NCBI GenBank assembly: GCA_003255025.1 | Contig: QANY01008720.1 | Location: 2,350,882 to 2,414,881 of the forward strand | Direction: 5' to 3' | DNA length: 64,000 bases | Source: Datisca glomerata | Taxonomy: Eukaryota; Streptophyta; Magnoliopsida; Cucurbitales; Datiscaceae | Shown: positions 11,740 to 24,141 of the stretch, one piece after another | Layout of the letters: each line of letters begins with the position of its first letter | How positions within the stretch are numbered: the stretch's first letter is position 1 | Notes under the pieces: generated by a model | Told to the model about the DNA's origin: nothing | Seen by the model: only the letters and a program-made list of their open reading frames with translations | The model's database searches: none | Position numbers and translations under genes: made by a program

Positions 11740-12542
11740 AATCAGATCAAACATCATTTCATTTTCTTCGGTTAAATAAAATCCAAATTGAGTCGAAGTC
11801 GAAATCTGTGTCTATCCAAGTTCATTTTATTTCAAATATCTCTAGTCAAATCCAACCCGAATTGAGCCAAGGTCAAAGTATGTGTCTATCCGGGTCCATT
11901 TTCTTTCAAATATCTCTACTTAAATCAAACCCGAACTAAGTTGAGGTCAAAGCATGTGTATATCCAAGTCCGTTTCTTTTCAAATACCTATGGTTAAATC
12001 AAACCTAAACTGAGTCGAGGTCAAAGCATGTGTCTATCCAGGTCCTTTTTTTCAAATATCTCTAGTTAAATCGAATCCAAATTCAATCGAGGTCGAAGCC
12101 TGTGTCTATCTAGGTCCATTTTCTTTCAAATATCTCTGGTTAAATGAAACTCGAACTGACTTGAGGTCGAAGCATGTGTCTATCCAGGTTTGTTTTCTTT
12201 CAAATATATCTAGTTAAATCGATCTCGAGCTGAGTCGAGGTCGAAGCCTGTGTCTATTCAGATCCATTTATTTTTAAATATCTCTGGTTAAATCGAACTC
12301 GAACTGAGTCGAGGTCGAAGTCTGTGTCTATCCATGTCAGTTTCTTTTCAAATATCTCTGGTTAAATCGAACATGAAGTGAGTCGAGGTCAAAGCCTGTG
12401 TCTATCCAGGTTTGTTTCCTTTTCAAATATCTCAGTTAAATCGAACCTGAATTGAGTCGAGGTCGAAGCGTGTCTCTATCCAGGTCTGTTTTCTTTCAAA
12501 TATTTCGGTTAAATCAAATCCGAATTGAGTCGAGGTCGAAGT
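11740..12542 (+). repeat. Tandem array, about 74-bp units, about 11 copies
   Basis: A motif of the type TGTGTCTATCCAGGTC, then TTTCAAATATCTCTGGTTAA, then GAGTCGAGGTCGAAGC repeats with a spacing of about 74 bp (GTGTCTATC near 11809, 11880, 12030, 12100, 12176, 12250, 12325, 12400; GTATATC variant near 11957). Copies differ by substitutions and one- to three-base indels. The array lies in the presumed 3' UTR of the gypsy element and is cut by the copia LTR at 12543. Tandem arrays in the 3' UTR are known for Tat/Ogre elements and can seed satellites. Confidence 0.9.
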
Positions 12543-14362
12543 TATTGGAATCAACGGCAATACGATGCGGAAGGCGTGGTGGTGTTTTAAAAAAATTATA
12601 AAACGATAAATGATTGAATCGTCACAGATCCCAAAGATGAAAACTATTTAATTGAAAAACATTTTTCTCATTGGATCCATTATATATACACACACACACA
12701 CACATTAAATCTAAGACATACAAATATATGAATTATACCTCTGGTAGTCTATCAAGCGTCCTTGCAAATAATGAACTTGTAATCTCACGAACAACAGAGT
12801 ACGAGATCCACACCAAGATCTTCCATGCCAATCCTCAAACACACTAGGACGTGTGTGGGCACGAAGAATAAATCAAAGATATTTTTTTGTCTCTAGATGT
12901 ACTCAATACATGAGATTTAGAGATTTTGGAAAATGACTATTGTGAGACAAAACTCTAAGAGAATTAAGAATACTCAAATATCATTTTTATTAACTTTCAA
13001 TCATACAATCGCACAATGATTGCAATTGCAACACTCAGACCAATAGAATAATATCAATGTATATCTTCTAGGTCAAGGATCATCACATTTTTTAGGGATT
13101 TACACAAATTAATAAATTAATTATAAATGTGTCATTGCAGTAGGATCCACTATAATTTAGCAACATTGTAGTGCCACACGGCACTGCAGTGTGTCGTGAA
13201 GAACCACAGTGCCTCACGGCACCACTAAAGTGCCCTGAGGTACTACAGTGTGTCGCGTGTCCACTATAGTGTCACGTGACACTACAATAGTCCATGTCAA
13301 TCTCTGATTCAAAATCAGTTGACATGTGGCAGTCCAATATGCCATGTGGATATTTTTGAAATTTATTATTTATCTTAATCAGATAAATTTTTAGATTTAA
13401 TTCAAAGTTAACTTATCTGATCTCTCAATCAATTATCTTATATGTTAATTAACAGATTAGATAAACCAAATCAAATCATTATCTCATAATAATTTAATAT
13501 TATTTAATTTCATAAATCAAATATTCTATCTCACTTATCGATCGACACAGAATTAATCGATAAAATTATTTAATTATAATTAACAAAAATTACATTAAAT
13601 ATTTTAATTAATTGATTCTTCATTAATTAGTTACATATAATTATTTTATAATTATCTATTTGTCCTAGAAATTTAATTTCTGCCGTAATTTAGTCATTTT
13701 CTCATGTCCTGGAATATTCACACCCTAGACCGTGTAGTACAAATGCCACTTAGGGACCATGGACCCATATTTCTAAGCTTTAATAAACCAGATTATTAAT
13801 TAAACTCTTTAATTAAATAATCTTATTTATTAGTTTCATATTTCTAAGCTCCAAGCAAACCTGAATGAGTGAATCAAAAGATTCAGTAGGCATGCATAGG
13901 AGTTCGTGACTACTCAGGATTCAGACTGATCTACATATGATCATCAGTTTTGATGTGTATTAAATCTTTATAATAAACGGTAAATTAATAAAAATATTAA
14001 TCTACATCGGTCTTTTCTTATATAATCTAATTATATAAGTACACTCACTAAGATGTCTATCCACATCAATGATTTGGATCTAGATCACATATATTCATAA
14101 TGCTTAGTGAACCATACTAACAACCATACATTAAAAATTTCATACTTTAATATGTTGTGGACTATTTTATTCACCATCTGTGATCTTAATCATCTCGTAC
14201 TTTTACAAGATCATAGTCTCATTAATGAATATAGAATTTTCATATATTTATATATAAATTATTCAACAATAATTTAAAATAATAATTATAAGAAAAATAT
14301 AATTTTATTAATTTTTATATTAAAAATGTCTAAACACATACTTTGAGGCACCATGCCCAACA
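12543..14362 (-). mobile_element. Ty1/copia 3' LTR, reverse strand
   Basis: On the minus strand it begins TGTTGGGCATGGTGCC at 14362, directly after a purine-rich tract and the pol end, so it is the 3' LTR. It is homologous throughout to the LTRs at 2460-4545, 52871-55077 and 55582-57637, with shared landmarks such as the palindrome cluster (GTGTCACGTGACAC at 13269-13282). A short (AC)n run sits near 12690-12705. The 3' edge, about 12543, is approximate and abuts the gypsy tandem array. Confidence 0.78.
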
Positions 14363-14376
14363 ATCTCTCCCATATT
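14363..14376 (-). promoter_or_regulatory. Polypurine tract of copia element
   Basis: On the minus strand ATATGGGAGAGAT immediately precedes the LTR start TGTTGG. A purine-rich tract at this position primes plus-strand DNA synthesis in LTR retrotransposons. Confidence 0.65.
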
Positions 14377-16075
14377 GTGCACATGACCCTCGAATGACTT
14401 CGCAGGAAGTGTCTTGATAAATGGGTCAGCAGGTTCTCATCCAACGTTATCTCCATAACAGTCAGAGCACCTCGGTGTATGATCCAGACATCGACTTTCG
14501 ACCATCCTTATCTGATTGAAAATCAAAATGAGTATATTCAGTAGGGTTCAGGTTTTCACCTGAATAAACAAGTATATAATTTTTCGTTCTTCGAAGATAC
14601 TTGAGAATGTGTTTTACTGCAATCCAATGTTCTAAACTAGGATTTGGTTGATAACGACTAACAATTTCTCCTGCATAATAGAGGTCTGGTCTCGTACACA
14701 ATATTACATACATGAGACTACCAACAACTGAAACATAATGAACATTTCTTATATCATCTTCCTCCTGAAGTGTCTTAGGACACTGCTCCTTGGAAAGGAC
14801 AATTTCATGTATTGTCAGTAGTTGACCTTTCTTAAAATCTTTCATAGAGAATCTCTCCAACACCTTATCAATATAAGATGCCTGAGAAAGTGTCAAGAGC
14901 TTGTTCTTTCTATCCCTGAGGATTTAGATGCCTAGAACATAGCTCGTCTCTCCCAAATCGTTCATTTGGAATTTTTCAGCTAACCACTTCTTTGCTTTCG
15001 ACAAAATTTTTACATCATTCCCCATGAGTAGAATATCGTCTACATAAAGAACAAAAAAACCACTATCTTATATTTGATATATTTATAAACATAAGTTTCG
15101 TCAACATTTTGCTCGAAACCATGCGATCTAATAATTCCATTAAAGGTAAGATTCCAAGATCTAGATGCTTGCTTCGATCCATAAATGGATTTAAGCAATT
15201 TGCATATTATCTGATCTTGCCCATTTTTCACGAACCCTTCTGGTTTCATCATATAGATGCTTTCTTCAATGTAGTCATTCAGAAAAGCTGTCTTGACATC
15301 CATTTACCATATTTCATAGTCTAAACTTGTGGTTATAGATAAAAGAATGCGAATAGATTTTAGCATGGAAACATGATAGAATGTCTCTTCATAATCTACT
15401 CATTCCTTTTGTGTATAGCCTTTGGCTAGCAGTTGTGCCTTGAAAGTCTCTACTTTCTATTTGCACCTCTTTTCTTCTTGAAGATCCATTCACATCCAAT
15501 GGGCCTGACATCTTCATGTGGATTTACAAGTTCTCAGACATAATTGGAACACATCGATTATATTTCTTGGTTCATGGCATCTTACCATTTCTCCTTTTCA
15601 GGTTCTTCCATTACCTCTTTAAAGGTTAATGGATCATCCTAATCAGTGTCAGACACTAAGACATGTGCCTCTAGTTCATAGTGAATAGGTTGTCTTACAA
15701 CCCTCCCACTATGACGTTGCACAGAAGTTTCTTGAACAAGAACAATGGCTTATGTGATTTTTCATTTATCAGTTAATGATGAAGGTGGTCTGATCTCATC
15801 GGATGCTAATTCTTCAAAAACTACTTCTCTCTGAGGTTTGTAGTTTTCCATATAGTCGTGTTCAAGGAAAGTGGCATTTGTCGATACGAACATATTTTGA
15901 TCATTATGACTATAAAATTACCAACCATTTGTTTCTGGAGCATAGCCAACAAATATACTCACTTCAGACCTTGAGTCTAACTTTCTGGTCTTGAGTCTCA
16001 GAACGTGAGCTGGACATCCCCGTATACGAAAATGACACAAACTAGGTTTACCTCTCTTGGAAGAAAATAGATGAT
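14377..16075 (-). pseudogene. Ty1/copia pol: integrase end, RT, RNase H
   Basis: Read from 16075 downward: the integrase C-terminal region (LFSSKRGKPSLCHFRIRGCP, VSIFVGYAPETNGW); the linker; then RT with LVNPHEDVRPIGCEWIFKKK, MDVKTAFLNDYIEESIYMM and ICKLLKSIYGSKQASRSWN. The catalytic YVDDILLM (about 15010-15050) lies one frame off after a run of T, a frameshift. RNase H blocks follow: VVGSLMYVILCTRPDLYYAG and HFDFQSDKDGRKSMSG. The RNase H is then shortened, and the last pol codons (TLPAK-like, then HVHN) run to the polypurine tract. The 5' half is missing at 16075. Non-functional. Confidence 0.87.
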
Positions 16076-16643
16076 GAAAAGTTGAGGCGAATTTGTCTGA
16101 AAAACACAGGATCAAGGCTGAAAAGCAACCTCAGAGATTTGAGAAACAAGGTTGATGATCGAGAATATCTTAAGCAAAAAAACTTAGAGTTGGGAGCTGA
16201 CACTTGCCGACTAAACAATAAACTTAGAAAGATGGCAGAAGACAGTGAGAATTTGCACGGGCAATCTACGAATAGGAGGATCGAATATTGAAACTGGAGA
16301 GAAATAATAAGCTTGTATGAGAGGTTTTAGAAGATGTGAATGAGCATGTCAATAAGAAAATGCGTACATCGTTGAGTTAGAAGAACAATATGACTCATTG
16401 CGACGAATCACTGATAATTTACAAGTCGATTTAGAGTATCAGAAAATTAGGAAAACTGAGTTAACAAATGATAGTGAAGAACTATCGAAAGTTATTGCAA
16501 ACCTTGACCACCTAGTTAGAGCTTATCAATATATGGCAGAGAAATTGGCAAGGAATAATGATGCTAACGTTGATGCAATGAGATGTGATACCATTTCAAC
16601 AATGGGTGTTGTGGGTGCTAATACATTCCCCACACACAAATGA
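16076..16643 (+). pseudogene. Coiled-coil gag-like fragment
   Basis: Two open segments (16082-16291 and 16398-16643), joined by a short stretch with stops, encode a charged heptad-like sequence (LRDLRNKVDDREYLKQKNLE; then RRITDNLQVDLEYQKI and YQYMAEKLARNNDANVDAMR). The composition and the block ending YQYMAEKLARN resemble the coiled-coil region N-terminal to gag in plant Tat-type gypsy elements. It abuts the truncated copia pol at 16075. No function can be assigned; the family call is moderate inference. Confidence 0.4.
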
Positions 16644-16651
16644 TCTAATAT

Positions 16652-17048
16652 CAATCATCTAATACCAAGCCCTAAGTTTTGCCCCTTTCTCCCCTTTCGC
16701 GTTTAGTGTCATCTTTAACGAAGAATCCTAACATATGTGTGTATTTTGCAGTTTCTCAAATTACAGAGGTTTAAAAATATGAAAAAAATAGGAGTATAGT
16801 TTACAATTTTATCAAACTGCATGGGTATATTTTATATTTTTACCTAAAAAATTGCAAGACTGATATGAGTATTTGACAATTATAATATTTTTATGTGTCT
16901 AGGCATTAAAAGATAATATTTTTTCCATACTTAGGAAAATGATAAAAATATAGTTTGCTTCTTTGTTGAGATTTAGGTACCTTAGGTTTAATTTGCTTCT
17001 CTCATAATTTCACTCAAACGTGGTAATTTTGAAATGGGGAAATGCATC
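16652..17048 (+). repeat. Direct repeat, left copy, about 400 bp
   Basis: About 400 bp that recur 600 bp further on (17251-17653) with roughly one difference per ten bases. Shared blocks include CTCCCCTTTTGCGTTT-like, CCTAACGTATGTGTGTATTT-like and TTGAGATTTAGGTACCTTAG. A unique segment of about 200 bp lies between the copies. This could be a pair of short LTRs (TRIM-like) or a local duplication; no TG...CA ends were confirmed. Confidence 0.7.
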
Positions 17049-17250
17049 CAACTCGAGTCTCTTGGAACTGGCTGCACGAAGCTAGCGATCATCATAGCTC
17101 CTCTAAGATCCACGCACCGGGAGGAGGGAAAGAGGAAATCTGAGAGAATCATCATTCCCCTAAGTTGTCCTACATAAATAACTGTATTCATTCCCCAAAT
17201 TAACTTACTCGAAGAGAATCATCAACAAATTGTGGAGGAGTTTAGCCGTT

Positions 17251-17653
17251 TAATCATCTAATATCGAACCCTAAATTTTACCCATTTCTCCCCTTTTGCG
17301 TTTTAGTGTCACCTTTAACGAAAAATCCTAACGTATGTGTGTATTTTATAGTTTTTCAAATTACAAGGGTTTAAGAATATGGAAAAAAAAGTTTAGAGAT
17401 ATAACTTACATTTTTATCAAATTGCATGGGTATATTTTAATTTTAACCTAAAAAATTGTAGTACTGATATTAGTATTTGACAAATAAAATATTTTTATGT
17501 GACTAGGCCTAAAAAGATAATATTTTGTCCATACTTAGGAAAATAAATAAAAATATAGTTTGTTTCTTAGTTGAGATTTAGGTACCTTAGGTTTAATTTG
17601 CTTCTCTCAAAATTTCACTCAATCATGGGAATTTTTGAGATGGGGAAGGCATA
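17251..17653 (+). repeat. Direct repeat, right copy, about 400 bp
   Basis: Right partner of the repeat at 16652-17048. The match starts near TAATCATCTAATA and ends near GAGATGGGGAAGGCAT; beyond both points the flanks diverge. Confidence 0.7.
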
Positions 17654-20600
17654 AATTAATTTTCCAACATGAGGGCAGAAAAATCTGACACATATAAATC
17701 GGTTTATGGTTGCTTGTGGTTTAAACATCAGGACCTGCTCACTGTTCAGTCATTTTTAACGAATGAGTTTAATGTTTGATTATTAAAAAAATGACAATAC
17801 TTTTCTCCAGACAGTTGGTCTAATAAAAAAATATTATTTGCTATTTTTTATATATAATTTAAGTTGTGATGAATTCAATCGAATAAAATATTTTTAGTGA
17901 AACTCACTACAATTTTAATTAAATATTAAATAAAAATTGATATAATATATAGACTTTTTCAATTAGATCAACTTAACAGTCACGAGAAGCTCCTCCTGAC
18001 CATGAAAATATTGTTCTTAAAAAAATGTTTGATCATTGTTAATGCTTAATTGATGGTAGATTTTTACTCTCTCTCGGTAACATCAAAATCAATTCTATGT
18101 AAGTTTGAGTATATTTAAATAGTTAATATTTAAATTTAATTAACAAAAATATAATTAAGCCCGCGTGTGTTGGCTGAGCTAGTGACTGTGAGGTTTTTAC
18201 CTCCATGTAATCCGGGGTGATGTCCTGTAACAAAAAGATAATTTCATTTAGATTTTACAAAAAACATTTATATTAGTCATATCCAATTAAATCCCTCGAA
18301 TTATTAATAATGTGTTTGAGACATTTTAAATTTTTCTCTAAATTATGATGTATATTTGGCAAAAAAAAATTAAACCAAGTACCAAAATTGTTCACTAATT
18401 TGTAATATTGGCCAAATAACTGATTAATTAGTTAATGATATTGTTTTTTTTTCACACTCCAATAAATGTTCAATGAACTTAATTAAGGATTCAAATCCAT
18501 AAATTTTGGCAACTAAACGAACATTACTATGAAGGACGGTGGGGTCGTGGCTAATATAAAACAGTTCCATTCTTTTAATGGTGCTTACCACATGATAAAT
18601 TATCATTAGAAGCAAACCTTGAAATTAAACCCATAATTTAGACCAATTCATATTATTTGTTTTTAGTTTTTGCTTGTTCTATATTCTCCATACTGTCCAG
18701 TGACCAAATCCACTTCCCAAGATGGTCCAAATAGGGACCATTTAATTGCTGTTTTTTTAACATTGAAATTTCCAATCCAATTGGAAATTTATAAAATAGT
18801 TAATGAGAAATTAGACCCAATTTTTTTTTCTTTTTGGCTTTTAACTTTGATTTTACCAAATCCGTAGACCCTCTGAACCTAATCCTAGATTAGCATTAAT
18901 TAATTAAGAATTTATTATTAGTTATTTTGAAATCAGAAAGAGATGACGAAAGCTTAGCCGCATAACAAAAATTTTCAACACAAAATTCTCGAAAAACGCA
19001 TTTATTAATAAATAATCTCATTAATAAATATTTGTGGTACAGTGTTTGAATTGGAAGAGACATACCGGTGAATTCGGATAAATGCTTCTTTAATCTTGTT
19101 TTTGCCAGTAGTTAACGTCTCTTTCTAATGTTTAAAGTTCAAATACAAGATGGTTTCTCGTAATATGTGTCAGTATTTACGAATAAATTGTTAATATGAT
19201 TTTAAATTTTTAGAGATTTGAAATGGTGAATATGTATGATTTTTCTTATTAGAAATGATTTTATATTTGAAGCTGATGTTACATCTTAACATGAAGAATT
19301 TTAACGAGTTTATATAATTTCTCTGTGTATCAAGTATTGAATTTCAAAAGGAAAATTTAACGAAATTAAATATAATGGGTTAAACTGAACTTTTATTATT
19401 AAATCATTCGATGTACACTTTTATAAGTTTATGGTTTGAATATATTGACACATGATAGTTGAAGAAATAAAATGTATTTAACTATTTTCTAAACGATTGA
19501 ATGTAGTTTACGTGAAATTCAGGATGTAATCGCATTAACAATATGAATCATTTGATTTATATATATTCATTTTATTCATGAATTAGATTCATATTATAAG
19601 ATAATTAATGATTGTCGTTATGGAATATAATTTGATGGATTTGTAAATAGGGAAAAAAGGATCAATATCATATGTCTCATTTATTCACTTCTTTGCATGT
19701 GTCCTAGCTATTAATACACTTTTTTGTCAAAATTAATGCACTTTTACTAATGTGATTGTGAATTAATTTTTCTAAGTTATGTTTAGACATTGAAAATTAT
19801 GAAGAAAAAAAGTAAGAGAAACGAGGAGAAAAATGAAAAAATAAAATAAAATGGTTCCTAGCTATACCTATTTTAATTGTCATATTCCAAACATCCAAAC
19901 ATATTTTAGGTAACCAAACTTTTTTAGGCTAACATGAAGTTTTCATGGTGTGTCCCCCTCTTCCTTAACAAAAAAATATACTTTAGAGCGTAAAGAAATC
20001 AATATTAAAACAAAAAACAACAGTACTGATGAAAATCATATTGTTGGAAAAATACAAGTAGATATATAATATAAATACAAGAGAAGATCCGGATCTGAAT
20101 GGTAAAATGAGGATAAATTTGGGAGATTGAGATAATCATTCAAACAATTTTTACTAATTAGTAGTTACCTTTAAAATTGTATTAGGCTACTGGAGAGGGT
20201 GTAAAAAAGAATGTAAGTACACGGATAAGTTTAAGGGATTGGGATTATAGTGTACAATTTTCACTAAGCACAAAGTGAATGAATATTCGCTTTAGCACCT
20301 CAATTTGTTTTGAAATATTAAGAAACAAAATGACTAATTTTAAAACACAATTATTTTCACTCATGCCATAAAACATCATAAAACTCCCACATGCACCTTG
20401 TTCATTATCTGCTAAGCATGTCGCTTATCTTCCCAAATTTATTAAAAATTTGAAAAAACAAATAACAAAATTATAGCTAGACCGCCATGAGTGTAACTGT
20501 AGTCAGAAGCAAGAGGGCAACTGTGGAATTACGTGATGTTGTCTAGGACAGAGCACAGGATGACTTTGGCACAGTGTACGAAATGTTCATTAAGGATGGC

Positions 20601-21836
20601 AAAAAGGAGTTTGTTGAAAATAAAAACAAAAACATTGTTAAAATACCCAAAGAGTCCTTCTCATCCATGTGTTTTTAGATGTTAAATTCAACCTATACAC
20701 AAACTTTGGCGTATTAATAATTTATATCTATAAACTTTATAATGAATAATTTTACTCAATCAACTTTAAAATATGAAATATTGCTCTTTCATAGTCTAAT
20801 TTTTCACGGCTGAAATCTCTCTGTTAGATGTTAAATAATTGAGAAAATATGATCATAGAGTTGCTGAAGAATATGATCATGCAAGGATTTATGCTTACTA
20901 AGAGCCTGATTTGTTTGTCTTTAGGAAACTATTAAGAAGTTATTCTCAGTAGTGATTTCAACCATTGAAAAATTTGACAGAAATAAATAATTTTATCTAT
21001 TATAGAATTTTTTGTAATTAAGTTACTCATTTCAAAATTTATGAGTATATATTATCAATACGTCAAAATTTGTGGATGAAATTAGAAATTTTATATCCAT
21101 AAATTTCAAGATCAGTTTACGTATATTTATTAATCTTATAATACTCGTACACATGCTCTTAAAAAGTTGACTAATAAATTATTTACACCAGAGAATATAT
21201 GAATATTGGATGGTGTCAAACTTTCAAATACATTGGCTTAATGTTGTGTTATTTTCTTGTACTTGCATATAAAAAAATTAAAATCCGAACTGAAATTAAA
21301 AAAAAAATGTAATTTGGGTTGATGTGTTTAGTTTAATAAGAGAAAGCATGTGAAGCAGCATGATGATGTAAGGTAGCAAAATTTCAACACTCACTCCAAA
21401 GTAACTCAACCAAACCCACAACACCCATCAAATCAAACTCTAATCATTGCTCATAGAAAAATCCTTGCTATTTTTAGAAAGGTTTGTAATTTTATTATGA
21501 TAACATAAATATTTTATACAATTTTATTTTCTTAAAATTATATGATAAAAATAAACTTTCATATTTTATCCTATAACGTTCTACTTAATCAAATAAATGA
21601 ATTGCACGAGGCTCCCCTAAAATCCAGCCAGATATAAAGCATCTTTATTTTAGAAATTGCATAAGTAAAATATACGTGGCAAAAACAATTTTTAAATTTG
21701 ATATAGCTGGTACTTCAGCAGATTCACAGGTCCAAGTTTTCAGAATATGTGATGATCTATGGAGTACAAAATTCTGCCAAGTTGCTTAGCCTTCTCAATG
21801 CCTATTTTGAAATAATTTAAAAACTAAAAAATTAAT
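17654..21836. other. AT-rich intergenic DNA, no gene supported
   Basis: About 4.2 kb in which I see no protein domain, RNA gene or element ends. Open frames such as 18424-18615 and 18670-18867 have no family resemblance. A tRNA-like run near 18165-18235 (TGGCTGAGCTAG, then AGGTTTTTACCTCC) vaguely recalls SINE boxes A and B but is too weak to call. Confidence 0.6.
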
Positions 21837-21984
21837 GACCACTGTTACAAAATGTGGGTTAGAGGATGGTGATGCGATTTTCATCTATTGTCATCTAAGT
21901 TCATTTTATAAAAAATCGTCATCAAAAGATGTCGGCAAAACACATTTGATCACGAAAAATCCCCGTTTTGTAAAGTGTCGCAAA

Positions 21985-22115
21985 ATACCTTTAATGACGG
22001 GGAATGCCCGTCATTATAGGAAGCACAAAAATACCTTTAATGACAGGGATCGCTCATCATTATAGGTGCTGCCTATAATGACGGGTCATCCCCGTCATTA
22101 AAGGATTATTTTAAA
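21985..22115. repeat. CACTA subterminal inverted motifs
   Basis: Three motif pairs occur in 130 bases: AATGACGGGGAATGCCCGTC, then AATGACAGGGATCGCTCATC, then ATGACGGGTCATCCCCGTCAT. Each is a small imperfect palindrome with the core TGACGGG. Subterminal repeats in CACTA elements are binding sites for the element's DNA-binding protein; that role here is inferred from position. Confidence 0.7.
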
Positions 22116-23252
22116 AAAAAATTAAAGGCAAAAACATGCATTTCCATGACAGGTGTAACACAGTTCAAATAGCATATAGAGATCATTAGAATTCACTGAT
22201 TCAAAGGAAGTATATCATTAGAAGATGCGTGCAGCAAAAACAAAACTCCACTATATCCATAAAAAATTATCCATTCTATAGAGACTTCCATAAACTCTAC
22301 TGTTGATCCAGGCAACAAACTATCCATAACATTACCAGCATAGAACAACTCTGAATAACGATTACTTCTTATTAGAAATTTAGAACCACATTTGCCTAAG
22401 AAGCTAAAACCATCAAAAAAATAAAATATGCGGCCCTAGAAACCTCAAGTTCATGTAAAAGTCTAAACTGAATCTGCAAAGTAAGTAAAAGGGAAATGAA
22501 GGCCGAAGTATGATTAAGTCACCCTCTCACCAAAGCACCACTGAGGAGTCAGGTGATGGACATGGAAAGCCATCATCCAACCTGTTAACCACCGCCAACC
22601 TCTAGGTTAGGACTATAGCGAACTAGTACACATCACAATTTCCAACCACAGGGAACACGTACTATAAAATTCTCATCATTTGTTTCTTCGTGTTTCCACA
22701 AATAGTATCCCATAATATTGAACACCTTATGAACTAATTATATTGTCTAAACTGATTCCTAAACCCCTTATTCACCCAATAAATAGGAAACATTTTTTAG
22801 CAAAAGCCCCTAAAAGATATACATAGCAAAAGCTAATCTAAGTGAGTTATAAACAAAGAGTTCGCAATGTGTTTTTAGTAGCGAAACCTAAGAACACACA
22901 ACTAAGCCACTCTAGAAACGCCCTAGCCCTGCCAACCAACACAGAGACTTTACAAAAAGAAATTTCCATTCCTTTAATAACCCTAGAATTCCACTCCTTC
23001 CAAATGAACCGGAAAAAGGCTAAAAAATAACATTCCAAAACGTTGGTTTAAGCACAGGAGTTTAGCTTAGGTAAGCCTCAACAAAAGGTAAAGAAATTTT
23101 CTGAAATTAAATATCTTCCAAACATATGAAGAAGGATAGTCTACTAAAACAGGATTAGACCTTTATTTAGTAGAATATTGAGCAAATATTTAGCAAAATT
23201 AGTAGCATAAATAAAAGTTTTAACAAAATCAACTACAACAAAAGAGACACAC

Positions 23253-23396
23253 CTTGTCACAAATCCAGTGCCATTAACATCAACCTTTTTGAAACATGGA
23301 AGGCAAGGAATTGCTTGCAGACGCATGAGGACTAGAAGAATTTCCAGGGACATTTAAGGGAACACCAGCCTTTGCATCGTTAAGCAATGATGTCAC
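23253..23396 (-). pseudogene. Captured exon(s) of PP2A regulatory subunit B''
   Basis: The minus strand has a splice acceptor (TGCAG) before 23396, then an exon encoding [16 protein letters not shown], a serine-rich stretch and ASNSLPSMF. That is the N-terminal region of plant EF-hand B'' subunits of protein phosphatase 2A. Then, in another frame, it encodes [14 protein letters not shown], an EF-hand loop found further along the same family. A plausible donor (AAG/GTGTGT) follows at 23253. Two distant parts of the parent protein are fused out of frame near LPxxF, suggesting deletion or template switching during capture. No functional protein can result. The phosphatase targeting role belongs to the parent gene, not this copy. 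Confidence 0.72.
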
Positions 23397-24140
23397 CTGC
23401 AAGATGCAGCCATTTAAATTAAGAAAGAGTCAAATTCTCCATTACAAAATTTCTCTTATAGTTCGTTGTGTAGGAAATTCTCATGTATGAAACAAAAAAA
23501 AGATTAAACTGTTGAAGAATAATCGTACAAGAGAAAAGGAATGGAAGAAATTTTCATCAATTTGCAGGGATGTATCGTAAATTACACTTCAACATAAAAT
23601 AGACACCAATAAAGCTACTGCAAAGTATGACAAAAAATTCTAGTAGAGATTTACTATAATATTTGTCTGCTTGTATCAAAAAATTATGACAGAAAACCAA
23701 CATTTTGTAAGATATTATGTAAGTGAGATTCTAGCGGCTCACAGGGCGGCATGGGTTTTTCTTTGCCAAAAAACATCCACTTACTGAGCTAGAGCCGGGC
23801 ACAGTGTCACCACAGGTACAGAGGATAGCCTATTACCAGGGATTTACTTTCATCGCTTCTCGACGAGAGAAGCAAATCCACAAAAGAACAAATTTTCTTT
23901 TTCTTTTTTGGTTAATGTCCGCATGAATTTTACTGAAATGGAAACCAAAACACTATATTTGCTTATGAGTACTTGTTTAGTGGCATCATTATTCCTCATA
24001 GGAATCAAAAGAATAATCATACTTAAATACGCTTGGAGATTAATTTTTATCACAACTTGTAAAGCAGAATGTGCAAGAAGCCACAATAAATATTACCCAT
24101 AGTACAAAGACTAGCACTCCACTAATACGCCAACCCCCCC

Positions 24141-24141
24141 N
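24141..24141. other. Ambiguous base (N)
   Basis: A single N follows a run of C within the intron-like part of the CACTA element. It is an assembly or base-call uncertainty, not a biological feature. Confidence 0.95.

Larger units (their letters stand above)
5906..12542 (+). mobile_element. Ty3/gypsy Tat/Ogre-type retroelement, decayed
   Basis: On the plus strand the order is protease, G-patch, reverse transcriptase, RNase H, a second RNase H, integrase, then a long 3' untranslated region ending in a tandem array. The extra archaeal-type RNase H between the normal RNase H and the integrase is the hallmark of the Tat/Ogre lineage. The element lacks a recognisable gag and 5' LTR, its pol is broken into about ten open segments by stops and frameshifts, and its 3' end is interrupted by a copia LTR at 12543. 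It is an old, immobile fragment. LTRs for this copy were not identified. Confidence 0.85.

Noticed and set aside
11733..11939. Open frame in the 74-bp array
   Set aside because: The frame follows the repeat only for three units and is closed in the others; there is no coding signature.
18165..18235. Possible SINE or degenerate tRNA gene
   Set aside because: TGGCTGAGCTAG resembles box A, but the box B region is poor and no cloverleaf could be drawn.
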